Assembly: GCA_037576195.1 (NCBI GenBank)
Contig: CM075102.1
Span: 27,586,745-27,650,744 of the forward strand
DNA from: Phytoseiulus persimilis
Lineage: Eukaryota > Arthropoda > Arachnida > Mesostigmata > Phytoseiidae
Length of the DNA stretch: 64,000 nt
Direction of reading: 5' to 3'
Position 1 is the first letter of the stretch; every line of letters starts with the position of its first letter. Below the pieces are notes generated by a model. It was given only the letters and a program-made list of their open reading frames with translations. It was not told where the DNA came from and did no database searches. The position numbers and the translations under genes are program-made. This document shows positions 47,891 to 59,100 of the stretch, in pieces.

Positions 47891-49713
47891 ACAAGGGAGT
47901 CGAGGTGCAATGTTGTTGGGGCCGCGCGGCTGTCTGTGTATATTTATAAACTTCGGAGCGAAACAGTGAAGAGTGAAGAAGCCAAGCGATTGGATCATGG
48001 TGCACATAGTGAATGTGATCATTGTGAAGATCGAGACAGAAACCATTCAGGAGAGAGGAAATGCAAGATAGGAACGTCGACGTCGTTGTCGCCATCCTCT
48101 TCGGATCGACGGAGCCATCCATGTGTTCAGCTGGTATTGGATTGATGAACGAGTTAGTTACTTTGAAGAAACGACTGCAAGCAACAAAAGCAACCGAACG
48201 AGGAAAGGAAATGAACGGATCAAGAGTTATTTTGAAAGTCACCGAATGAAACCCAAAGTATGCTCAATATTTTCATTACAAACTGACAAAAAGACGAACG
48301 TGCGATTCGTGACTTGGGACGATCCTCTGCCGAGGTTTCCCGACTGGGAACAATCACCTCCGGGCATTTTCTTGAAACATTGAAGTCGAAATTTCGTACC
48401 TGAACAGGCGGTCGTGCCAAGTCAAAGATCGTCTCTGTACTGGATGCGCTTGAATATTTTTGTACAAATCTTTCCATCTCCCTCATCTTTCTACCCTTTC
48501 TCACCCATCCGAACCCTCTGTCTGGAAAATATTTTCATCTGCGACCTGATGATATGGCCTGAGGAAAACTCAGTTTTCTCTGCGACCAAAAAACTTACTT
48601 AACACGAACACAATACACCCGTAAGCCTTTCTTTAAAGTGCTAGATCGAGGAACGAATCCACAGATCGGTGACTGGAATGCCAGGATATAATTTTTCCAA
48701 ATCTTAATGAGAATTGACGATCATTAGACGGGAGCCTCACCAGGAGTGGCGCGATTCCGAATCATTCGTCGATCTGTGTGCTTCCAAGTTCACCACTGAT
48801 GCCGTCACACCGCCAAAAGAATAACCTCAAACTTTCAAAACCGTTGCCTTCTCTTTCATGTTCATTTCATCGAAATGCCGCCACCGTTTGATGAGCAAGT
48901 GAAGAATCAGAGTTCATTGAAAAACACTTGAGTTCGGGAAGGTGGCTCGCGATGCTTCCTAGGCAAGAACTCCCGATAATAAGCTGCCCGATAGAGCAGC
49001 AACGGCTTGTAGAGCCGTGGCTAGCGACAACAGCGCGAGTGTACTTCTCAAAATCTCAACGGCGCTCAGATCAAAACGACCCGAAGAGAAACACGTTGCA
49101 TGAACACAAAAAACTGGGAGAACCGAAAGGGCATGATCTGAGATGAATGTTATGTTGTGTTTAAGTTCTATTGATATCGATGAGGATTTTTATCTATTTA
49201 TTATTATCTTACCATAACGATTTTTACTTCATTTTCATTCAACATCGTGATGAATATGATGATAATCATGAAGGCCGAAAACTCTCTACGCGTCATTGGG
49301 GAACCAGTGATGCTCGAGGCACTGTCATGCTATACTATTAGTACTCCTATGTAACATGCGTGAACGGAAAAGTGAGTGATTGTGGATGTGTAACTGAGTT
49401 TCCACCGCGGACGAGAAAAACACAGTAAGGAGAGAGAACTTGTGAAAGTTTCCGGTCGAAGCGATGCGCTGTTGGAAAGATTGGATTCAAAGACTACGTT
49501 AACCTATCCATAGGGGAATTTCTCAATTAAAAACGGAGCTGTATTCCGGAGAGTTCTCCAGACGTCGGATTTTCCCTCGAATCATTCTTTTCTACCAGAA
49601 GCGTCCTATTTTGCATGGAAGAGGCAGCACGAGAGATTTCTACGACAAAAAAACACGCGAAAAACTGCCGCAGAGAAATCTACTGAGAACAATATTATAA
49701 GAGGAGAGGAGAG

Positions 49714-49719
49714 AATAAA
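49714..49719 (+). promoter_or_regulatory. Possible HMBOX1 polyadenylation signal AATAAA
   Basis: This is the first clear plus-strand AATAAA I see after the HMBOX1 stop, about 1.8 kb downstream and inside an AT-rich patch. AT-rich DNA continues to about 51.7 kb, so the real end may be further on. Confidence 0.3.
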
Positions 49720-50222
49720 TATAATTATTTACAAAACATCCCCTGACCGGTCTTGAAAGTGAAGTTGAAGAAGTGCTTCCTTCCGATTGTACACAGAACT
49801 GAAAAACTTGAGCGTTGGAAACTAGCATCTGAGGATTCCCTCCATCTTCCCAACGGCGCTTCGTTGCCTTCGCTGACTCATGATGACCGAAGCGGTACAT
49901 TTGAAACGAATGTTCATCAGGAACTAAACCCGCGCGCAGCAATGAGCGAGACAAATGCGCATAATGAACCTACAGAAAAACTGACATGGAGACACATAAC
50001 ACACATTAGGCATCTGTGATGTTTGGCGCCTCAGAGAACAGAAAAATCCATCTTATGTATCGGGACGAGCTGATGTGTTGCGAGAGAGTGCGAGGACGTA
50101 GATGGCCATCGATTAGTTCTCGAATCCTCGGTCTCGGGGGTACCGACCATATTCGCCCGCCAACTTGTCAAGCCCGCGCTTGAATGAGGATAATTGGTTC
50201 TGAATGAATGCTCTCTAGATGA

Positions 50223-50444
50223 TCACTGGTGGGAAAACTGTGCGTTCGGTTTACCTGTTGAGGGTTCAACTGCGACGAAAGACCAACAGCCAAGTGGCTT
50301 TTGATCCTTCATTACTCCGTTTTTTATTGTCGGTGGAACGATTTGTATACGTCGTTTGTACATTGTTTCACCAGATGCGGCGACTCTGACTCCAATGGCT
50401 GTATGTTTTGTTTTCATTTCTAGATGGATTCTTCTGTCTTCCAT
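50223..50444 (-). CDS. Candidate small ORF, unidentified
   Basis: A 73-codon minus-strand frame with a genuine ATG in fair context (GCGATGG) begins MEDRRIHLEMKTKH and contains RVAASGETMYKRRIQIVPP. Near its end CCTCAACAG|GTAAAC looks like a good splice donor. It lies antisense to the presumed HMBOX1 3' UTR region. No domain is recognised. It could be a first exon, a small gene or chance. Confidence 0.2.
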   Translation of the reverse strand: MEDRRIHLEMKTKHTAIGVRVAASGETMYKRRIQIVPPTIKNGVMKDQKPLGCWSFVAVEPSTGKPNAQFSHQ

Positions 50445-53013
50445 CGCTCAGTCGTACAAGTAGCAGTAAAATACGATAAAATTCGCTGTGGTTCTCTGAG
50501 TGGCCGGAGTCGACACCTAACCAGCGCTTTTAACCATGCAATTGCGCTTTGATATGATTTCACTGCCTACAGTCCATTTCAATTAAAGGATCCGCCGCGT
50601 GTAGAATCTCTCCCGTTCGCCCCGCGGAAATTCGTCATGAGCTGTACATTGGCGGAGACCGGAGGATGATTCCCTTCCTGGAACAAAGCCTCTAGGGGTC
50701 CTCGGTCAGTTCGAAATTGGCTCCCTCAGGTGCAACGAATGGAAGTTGGTCCACCGCGGTGTGGGGACTATTCACCCTGCAAATGCAGTCAGTCCGAGAT
50801 TCCAGCGTTCCGGCCTCTGCCGACCGCTGCTCCGAGGTTAGAGTAGTTTCGGTTCTGGCAAGCGCTCTGAAAGAAGCGATCCAATGATTTTGGACGGGGA
50901 ATCGTCGTTAGCTGCTTCAGTGCCATCTCGCGAAGACGGGCGAGTTTTTTTTCTGCTGAAATGCATGCCTTCATCTGAGTTCTTCGAGAGATTTCCCGAG
51001 AAGGATTCCAAAGCTCTCCCTGTGAACCAGCGGCCACTTGTCATTGTCGTACAATACGTGGAATCCTCCCCCTCAAGGAGGAAGAAACCCGTAAACTCAT
51101 ACATTGACGCGAGTAGATTTTAAGTGACAAAATAATCAATTCCCGAAGTCGAGACTCTCTTGGAGACCCCCGGCTTGCTGCACCTCGGATCTCAGCCCTT
51201 TTTATCCTCTGATTGTGACAGCTTGCTCATCAAATTGGATTAATGACCAAATTGATTCCCGATAGATTCGCAGACTATTCTCGACAACCATGACTGCTCA
51301 AGTCATGAAAACAAGATACACAACAAGAGCCGAACAGAATTAGATTCTCGGGTTGAAAGAAAGAGCCTCTATCCGCTGCCAGCTCAGTTCTGAGATTGTA
51401 CATATTCGAATGAGTCGAAGTATAAACTTATATATTATTATGTATTGAATATTATCCACACACGTGGGCATCGGGATGGAAATGGAACAATTTTTCAACG
51501 GGAACAGAATCGTCGGAGCCCGTGCGCATCTCCCTCAACTCGTCATGCAGTGCCCGGGAATCGCCTGGAATACTTTTCCACTGGCGCTATATGAACGGGT
51601 GATCGGTGCGATCGATATCTCGATTGGTTCTTCATTGATTAACTGTGAGAGAGTGAATGTGAATGCTTCCTCTATTGAAATATAGAAGATGGACGATTAC
51701 TGATTACACTGTATATACTTCCGAAATGTAAAAACGTGAAACCACTTAACGAGTATATACTTATCGACGAAGACATACTACAAGTGGCTCAGGAAAATTC
51801 TTGGGAACCGAGGAGAATATTTGTGAAAGCGGAGCCATGGAGACACCTAGAGGACCCGGATATTTTTGTGAGCAAGGTTGAAGAGGGTGCCCAGCTTTTC
51901 GCGAAGGAATTCCCCGTTCACCGTATTGCCTGTTGTTGATGGTCTCCTTCCTTAAAATGTGTTTCCATCTTGAATATGCTCAAAAGTCACAGTGATACAT
52001 CAACCCGGAACATATTGAATCGATACTGTCAAAGTTGCGGGCAGTTCCTTCAACGTGTTGGTGTTTCGACGAGTGCCTGTTACTATCGGATTTGGTGCCA
52101 GTGCTCTGATGCTCCGCCCTCCCGCCTTCCTGCTGTGTCCTGATCCCGGGTGCATGGAACCATTTTACTGAACAACCGGTGCTTGAAGCTTCAATGCTAT
52201 CCAAAACGGAGCCCTGAGATCCATCGGGTTTGCACTTGGATGGGTTCGTCGGAGATGATTCGTACCCGAAGTTAACGCGTTGGCCCTTTGGTGCATTTCG
52301 GTCNCGGACCGAGCGGTTTTAGGCTCATTGTATTTTTGAGTGGGATGAGTTCACCTTCTGAGTCAAACCTGATCCGATCAGCTGCCGCTCCCGTAGCTTA
52401 TCTGTAGATCCCTCTCCCCCGCCCCTCGTTCATTGGGAAATCCATCCAAACTGTGCATGAAGTCCTGCAAAACCACCTCCCACAAATCTCCAACTTCCAG
52501 GCTGAGCTCCATTGTCAAATGACCCCAGCTGTCAGCTCTACGAAGTATTGATTCGCACAGGAGCTGCCCGGATTCCTCGACCGAGGAACAATTACTCGAT
52601 TCCTTCTGGCGGTCATCAAACAGCAGCGTGCGAGACTCGGTCGGAGCTACCCCCTGATGATCGACAAGCTGGCCAGACATCTCGCGGAACCTGGATCGAG
52701 GGCATGGCCTCGCATGCGGCAGATGCCCATGGATTGTTGGCTAGACGGACTGCACCGCTGAACGGGCGCTCAGTCGGTCCTGCAGGCCTCCGGGGTCCGA
52801 CCAATAGAATATTAACTCGTACCGAGTCGAGATGGATGGCCGGAGTAATCCGGGCGCGGTCGTTCACTGAATGCCAATAGACGCCCCATGTCCCTTCGTG
52901 CGGAAGCTATTTCTCGGGGAACGGTCGGCATCGAGGGTTCTGCGACTCCGAAAAATCATGAGTCGCACTCTATCTTCCAAGGCAGGACTTCGCAGGTTGG
53001 AAATTTGGAAAAG

Positions 53014-53019
53014 TTTATT
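53014..53019 (-). promoter_or_regulatory. Lipase polyadenylation signal AATAAA
   Basis: A minus-strand AATAAA lies about 67 bases downstream of the lipase stop codon. The distance and orientation fit a short 3' UTR. No other canonical signal lies between it and the stop. Confidence 0.6.
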
Positions 53020-53085
53020 CTGTTCGCTCGGATCCATCTATCCCGAAGATCACCTGGGATGCGGTTGGTGATAAACTCCGGCGAA

Positions 53086-53184
53086 TCAGTATTTCGAGAA
53101 GAACTCCATCAGTGGCTCGTAAACCAATTTGTTTGCGCTCATCCCGAAAATGAAGTCCAGATGAGTGAACTTCACCTCCGTGAC
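53086..53184 (-). CDS. Lipase last exon with catalytic histidine
   Basis: The acceptor is TTTTCGTACAG after a short 116-bp intron that contains an 11-base G run on the plus strand. It encodes VTEVKFTHLDFIFGMSANKL to EFFSKY, then TGA. The HLDF histidine is the third triad residue. In the family this sits about 20-30 residues from the end, as here. Confidence 0.95.
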   Translation of the reverse strand, partial: VTEVKFTHLDFIFGMSANKLVYEPLMEFFSKY

Positions 53185-56100
53185 CTGTACGAAAATAGAA
53201 GTAGCTGAATCAATCGGGGGGGGGGGAGAATAAAGAGGACAACGATTTTCAGGAGCTTGGAACCATTGAGCGAGGATCTGCGCAGAAATCTGTGGCTCAC
53301 CTCGTGGTTGAGAGCGAGACTCGGTAAGCGGATCGCCAGTCCCGCGACGTCTGCAGGGTCGGCGAGCCAGTCGTTCGCGCTCCAGAAGAGAGCGATGGGA
53401 GTGTCGTGGATGTTCTTCACATCGTACTCTGGAGGGGCTGGTTGGCCGTACCTTCGGGAAGAAGGAATTTGAGCTCTAGGATCGGCAGACAGATCGTGAC
53501 GCGTTTCTTTCTTTCTTTTTTCCTCTTCTTGGAGTTTTTACGCACAATACTCAACGGGACCGCTTGCGCTCCGTGCGGTCATGTCATCCGGGGTGAACTA
53601 ATACATATTGGAACCTTCCTGCGACTGGCGCTATCAAGCTCCATGTTCCTCCAAGAGCCGTTCGTATCGGCTTAATCATCTATCTTGCGTAGCGATTGAG
53701 GAACCAGAGGACGACGAGTTCAAGAGCGGGAACGATTAACGACTCGAGCGACAGAGGGGAAGTTGTGAAGAGGGAGTTTTGGCTTCACCGTCTGCCGACG
53801 TCGCTTCCGCCTATGAATTCATGGCGCTTTGATAGGCGAACTGTCCCAGCAATTACGACGTCAAGAGGAGTCGGCGGGTTGTAAAAAGTTCATGAAATTT
53901 CGGGATGTTCGTAACTCGTATTCAATCCCCTGTAACGAGCGCACTTCACTCAAGGTGAGTTCTACCCTAGCTGGCGCTGTCGCGAGCCGACTTCCGAGCG
54001 GAGCCTCTACCTTGTATCTCACACCATATTGGCAGTCGGGCGAGCGTGCGAACGGGAAGCAAGCAAGCCAGCAAAGAAAGCAAGTAGCGTAGCATACCAA
54101 CGCAGCTGGGACATGGGCGACACCCTTTAATGGATTTCTCTCCTTATTTTTTGCTTCCCGTCCGCGCCCGTTTGAAACATTCCCCAAGCGAGGGTGTTAT
54201 TAAAACGGAAATGACGGAAAAGAACACTCGGAGTGGAAGCGAACGGGGGTTGAACTCTCCGTCGTCGTGGCCGCTCTCGCCGCCGCTCCAGCTTCTACTG
54301 CCGTCGCCGTCCAAGTCGGCGCGGAAACAACGGGGCCAAGAGCTTGTTGGTGGGAAAAAGACGAAGAGTGAGAGGCTCCATCAGATATTCAGCAGCCTTC
54401 GGTGGAGGAGGCTGCCAGGAAAGAGGGACCCGGCCGGCACTGAGGAATAATGGCCCTCTGGGAAAAAAAGGGGTTCCGAGGGGGCGGGGGAACGAAAGAA
54501 GGGCCGTGGAGAATGAGTGTTTCAGCCGTCCAGGAGGGAACTAGCAAACAGCAAGCGGGTGAGAGAAAGGAGAGCCGGACAGTTCGGGCCATAACTCCGA
54601 TTACTCCACTGCCTAGACAACGGGGAGACCGGCGATGACTATTCCCACCTCAGGAGAAGCAACAGCGGAAATCGGCAAAGGAGTGTTCCAAGGAACGATG
54701 GAGATGAGAGCTCTGAATCGTTGAGCCCCTCAGCCTCCCGCGTTCGGAATGGAAACGCCTCGTACGGAGTCGTCGAATCTGAAACTTGCCAGCGAAGATC
54801 GGCGACCCGGGCTCCTCTCACCTTCGTTTGTTCTCCCTGATGCCGAAGTCGTATTTTCTGAAACGCTCAGAGTTCACTCCCTGAGCGAAGTGGTTAACGT
54901 TGCGCACTGAGGTTCCGGCCGGGCTGTGGCTGATGTAGACCTCGATTCGGGTGAGGTTCATCTGGTTGCTATCGGCGCCGCAAAAGACGAAAAGCGCATC
55001 CTCGCAGAGCTCGCGAGTCTTTGAGAATGCGCACACTGTTTTGGAGAAAACTTTCATGAAGAGGTTCTGATTCCCGAACTCCCCGCTTCCGAGCCACTCG
55101 ATAATGAGGTCGATTCTGCTTGCGAACGGGGCCAGATAGCGGATCGGGGACGTGACCGAGGTTACGTTCGTCACAGGACCCAGTGCGGCGAAAGCCTTGA
55201 TCTTCTTTTGATACTCCATCCGAGTCGAAAGCAGGCCAAACATTACCAGGGTCCCTTGTGAATGGCCGACGTAGTACAGCGACTCTTTACCTGCACAAAG
55301 GAATGAAAACAGAAATTTACAATTCAAATCCACCGATTCTCTCTCTCTCCCTATCTTGCAAAGTTTAGTCCCGAGCTGCGGAAGAGGTAACTTTGTCTTC
55401 CTCTTTCAGCCTCATGTAAATCTAAGCGTCGAGCTCGCGTCTCTGGGAATGACTGTCTGCCCGCCTCCCTGTCTTTCAATGCGACCGTGTTGCACTTCCC
55501 GGGCTGAAGCAACCGGAGCACAGTCGTAAGGAAGGCCGCGATGAGTGTTGCCACTCTTCCACGTTTGTTTTATATGCGCGAAGCACGAGCGTGTAGCCAG
55601 CCAGCGGACGTGCGTTGGAATGAGCGGACGTGAACAGAACGCCTCAACAAGAGAAACAGCTGAAGTATAGAGCGCTGCGCCCAGGTATTCATCGTTCCCG
55701 TCGACTGGAAAATATACAGCTTTGGAAGCTGCACAGTCTGTCAGAACGGCCGGAAGCAGGAGCTCGCGGGCCTGAATCGTTCACAGTTCATGTATTCATT
55801 GCCCGAATGCGCTCTCTGGAGGGGGGGGGGGGGGCTTTCTTCTCCAGCTGGAGTAGGAAGACGCCGCGGCGTTCCGGCTGACGGAAACACCGCCTTGATC
55901 TATTCCGAACGAAGATCATCGGCCCGTGCCGGAATCGACCATGAGTGCTTCTGAATCCGTCGTAAGTGGCGATGATCGACTCTGCTCTGGTCACTTGGAA
56001 TCGATGAGCGGAATCACTACCGATCGGTCTAGTTACTGGGCTCGATTCGTCTCGGAGTTGGTCATGGTATTTGCCAGCGATTCCGAGAGGGGACCCCTCG

Positions 56101-59100
56101 TCGTCGTATTGGTTGAGGTGAGGTGATCCTCGCTTGTGAATCTCATTCGAGATCCGTTGGAAAATAGCCCACTGGGAATCCACCGCGCTCGAGTGGTACC
56201 TGCCCAATGCGACATGGATACGAAGAGGTTCGAAGAGTTCCGGAATGAATCAAAGCATGTTCGTCGACTCGCTTCCGAAATTATTGTTGCGTTCTCTCAG
56301 CGCTGTCGTGCTGTCTCGTCACTTGATTTGATTTGATTTTATTGGACCTCACATATGCACATATGTTCCCTTTCGTTTCAGGGGTGAATTGTATTGCGTT
56401 CACAGATCATAGTTCGTTGTTCTCCCATCGCCTTAGGATATCCATCGTCCTTCTCAGGTCCCTCGCTGTTGAATCAGGGTGAAGTCCTAATCGGTGCGCG
56501 AATTCCGTCTGGGAGTACTTTCCTTCCTCGCATTCCAGAATGACATGTTTGTCGGTTTCCGGGGCTCCACATCGAGCGCATTTCATGTCTATGGAAGGGT
56601 CTCGGGAGTTTTGTCGGCTCTTGGTGTTGAGCATTCCTGCTCTGGCTAGCGCCAATAACCGACTGCCCCGCGAGTTATCGTATAGTTCCCTCTCGAGACC
56701 TCGAGTCTCTTTGAACTGTCGATAAACAGTCAATGTGGATCTGTATTCCATATTCCGTCTCCATATGGAGTCCAACTTATCCCGCACTCTCGTTCTGAGT
56801 TCTTTGCGGAACATATTCCACATTGGTCTGTTGGAGCGGAAACGTGCACGCCCATAAGCGGAGCTGCACCGCGCATGCAAAGCATGTAGAAGACTGTCGA
56901 CGGAGAACGTGAATTATGAGGAGGCGACTTTGGGACGAAGGTGGCGATGGTCCCAAACCTCTCGATGGGCTTTAGCACCGGTGCAAACCGGATAGTTTGC
57001 GGAATCTGCTACTCCTTTTGCAGGAGTCAACAAATCACGGGTTCGTCGACAATGATTTCTGACATCGGGAGTTTCCACAAAGATTAAGAGGGAGCATCCA
57101 ACAGAGGAGCTCCTCTGTGCGCTTCTCAGGTCTGTTGAGAGAGATTGGACGCGAGGCTGTCCTTCTCTTTCGGTTTTTCTTTTGCCGCCAACTCGGAAAA
57201 TATCTGGTCTCCTGCACACGTCAGCTCTTCCGTCTGATCGCTGCCCGCGCACTCGAATTATTTTCTGCCGCAGGCTCAACCTCAGCAATAATGTCAGTGA
57301 GGGGAGCGGGGGGTCTTGTGCGCGAGCGCACAATACCAACAACAACAACATTCGCGGACGGTGACAATGATTGAGGCCGGCACGTGTCTGGCGAGCGAGA
57401 AAGATTTGCCGTGTCACTGATCTTCTATCCTATGCGCGTCGCCCGATGAGAACGTGGATGAATGGGCAGCCGGCGGATGAATACGCCGCCGCGCCGGTGC
57501 GAGCAGGCTTAATTTCGGTCGGGGCCCGCGCGTGAAGGAGGGGTGTCGAATTTTTCAGCTCGGGCACTGCGGCGACGGCAGTCTTTCTTCTTTTTTCTAT
57601 TATTCGCCCTCATTCCACGGGATGCAACCTCACGACAACCACGCCTGTGCCCGTCGCACGAAACGACCAACCTACGAGCGGACAGGGCGCCTGACGGACG
57701 AACACCTAGAGAACAGTGCGAGCGAAAATGGCCCTCGGCAGTGAAGAGTTCGTATTTGCATGCATTTCACCGTCCTCCCCACACGGCCGTCCCCGCAGCA
57801 ACTGCCGCTTTTAAAACGACGTCACCAGGAGGGACTACTTTCCTGGTGGCAGTGGTTGACCCCGTGCGATTCGACTTCTCCAAGTTGAGGCGGAGAAAGG
57901 ATGCTTCGGCGAGGCGGGCGGCAAGCCGAACGAAATAGGAACAGGGCGGAAAACGCTGAGTCAAACGGTCCGAGCGCTGTCCATCCAAAGTTGCTCCACG
58001 TCCGAAGCGACCAGAGCGAAAAACTGATCGGAGGGGACGAGTCGTATGGTGAATTCTGATCGGGGGAACGCGGTACCCTCCGATCGCCGTTCGACTGTTG
58101 CTGCTCCCAACGCGGACCAGCAGCTGCCAGCGGTCATCCGTGAACTGCGCTGCCCGTCATTTTTGACGCGGTTGCTCATCAAGAAATTCGCCATCTTCTC
58201 ATTGCCCGACGAAGAAACAGACGGGCACGCGAGAGGAGTCGGAAGAAAAGCGCGAGGAGCGAGTCGAGTTGAGGGAACTCAATCGAGAGAAAGACCACCC
58301 TTCAGTTCGTGTTCCCACCCTCGTCCCCGGCCGCAGAGGTCGCGTGAGCAGCTCACATTCCTCACAGCGCGGGAAGGCGGCAGTAGAGGAAGGTGTTATA
58401 ACGAACATCACTTTTACTTCGCCTTTCCACTCGCTTTCCTTCAAACGGTCGGCGGTCCGGTCGGTCCGTCCGTCCGTCCGTCCAAGTGGCGGCTCAGAAG
58501 TCCAATGTCGACCTCACGTCACTTTCTGATTGGCACACAGTTCGGCAGTCGGTCGGTCGGGCGGGCGCGGACCGGTTGTGCAGCGAGTGAAACTCGCGAG
58601 GAGAAATCGCGGTCGGACAAGGTTTCATTAGGTGCGCTCGGCTCGAGGGTCGATTCAGATGCTTCGGATCCACTTACCGGTCTTGGCCAGAACGAAGTCG
58701 ATCATGGAGGGGATGTCGAACTCGATGAACTCGTCGAAAGTGAATTCCCAGAACTTTTTCGAGTCGGCGCTCATGTTCACGTGTCGCTTGCTGTAGGTGT
58801 TGCCTCGGACGTTGCCCAGCCAGACGTCGTACCTGGAACGGCCGGCGAGATCTCTTAGTCTTGCGGTCTTCGTCCACAAATCATCCTCGACTCCATTGCT
58901 CGGCTCAGGACACGCAGGAGAATTGTGAAGCAACGGAGCCGATACACAACGGTGGAGGGGCGAGCTACGTAATACCAGTCAGCGGAATTTATTCGCAGGC
59001 TGCGAAACAACTCCCTGGAGTGTTTCAAAGCCTTTTCTAATAAGTGTTAACACGAGTGAACGCTGGGCATTTTCGGCTGTGATGAATGCGTTCGCTCGAA

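Larger units (their letters stand above)
47891..53013. other. Convergent intergenic/3' UTR region
   Basis: This stretch is more AT-rich than the rest of the window and holds the tail-to-tail ends of HMBOX1 (+) and the lipase (-). It contains ATTTATTATTAT-type AU-rich sequence near 49.19-49.21 kb and two plus-strand Pumilio-type elements (TGTACATA 51397-51404, TGTATATA 51710-51717). An unidentified base is at 52304. Several short open frames occur; only 50223-50444 (-) is listed separately. No gene is recognised. Confidence 0.6.
55291..58677 (-). other. Lipase intron (3.4 kb) with LINE insertion
   Basis: This intron lies between the YDVWLGNVRGN exon and the catalytic-serine exon. Besides the LINE fragment it holds a 14-base G run (55821-55834), a tetranucleotide GTCC/CGTC run (58458-58483) and a minus-strand TATAAAA (55567-55573) about 280 bp upstream of the serine exon. 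No other coding sequence is recognised. Confidence 0.8.

Noticed and set aside
55351-55554. Minus-strand frame with a signal-peptide-like start (ATLIAAFLTTVLRLL)
   Set aside because: It begins with GTG, not ATG, is intronic, and stops before the lipase exon in a different frame.
58046-58858. 270-codon plus-strand open frame, the longest in the window
   Set aside because: It overlaps lipase exon 58678-58832 in antisense. The rest is Arg/Ser/Pro-rich and repeat-driven.
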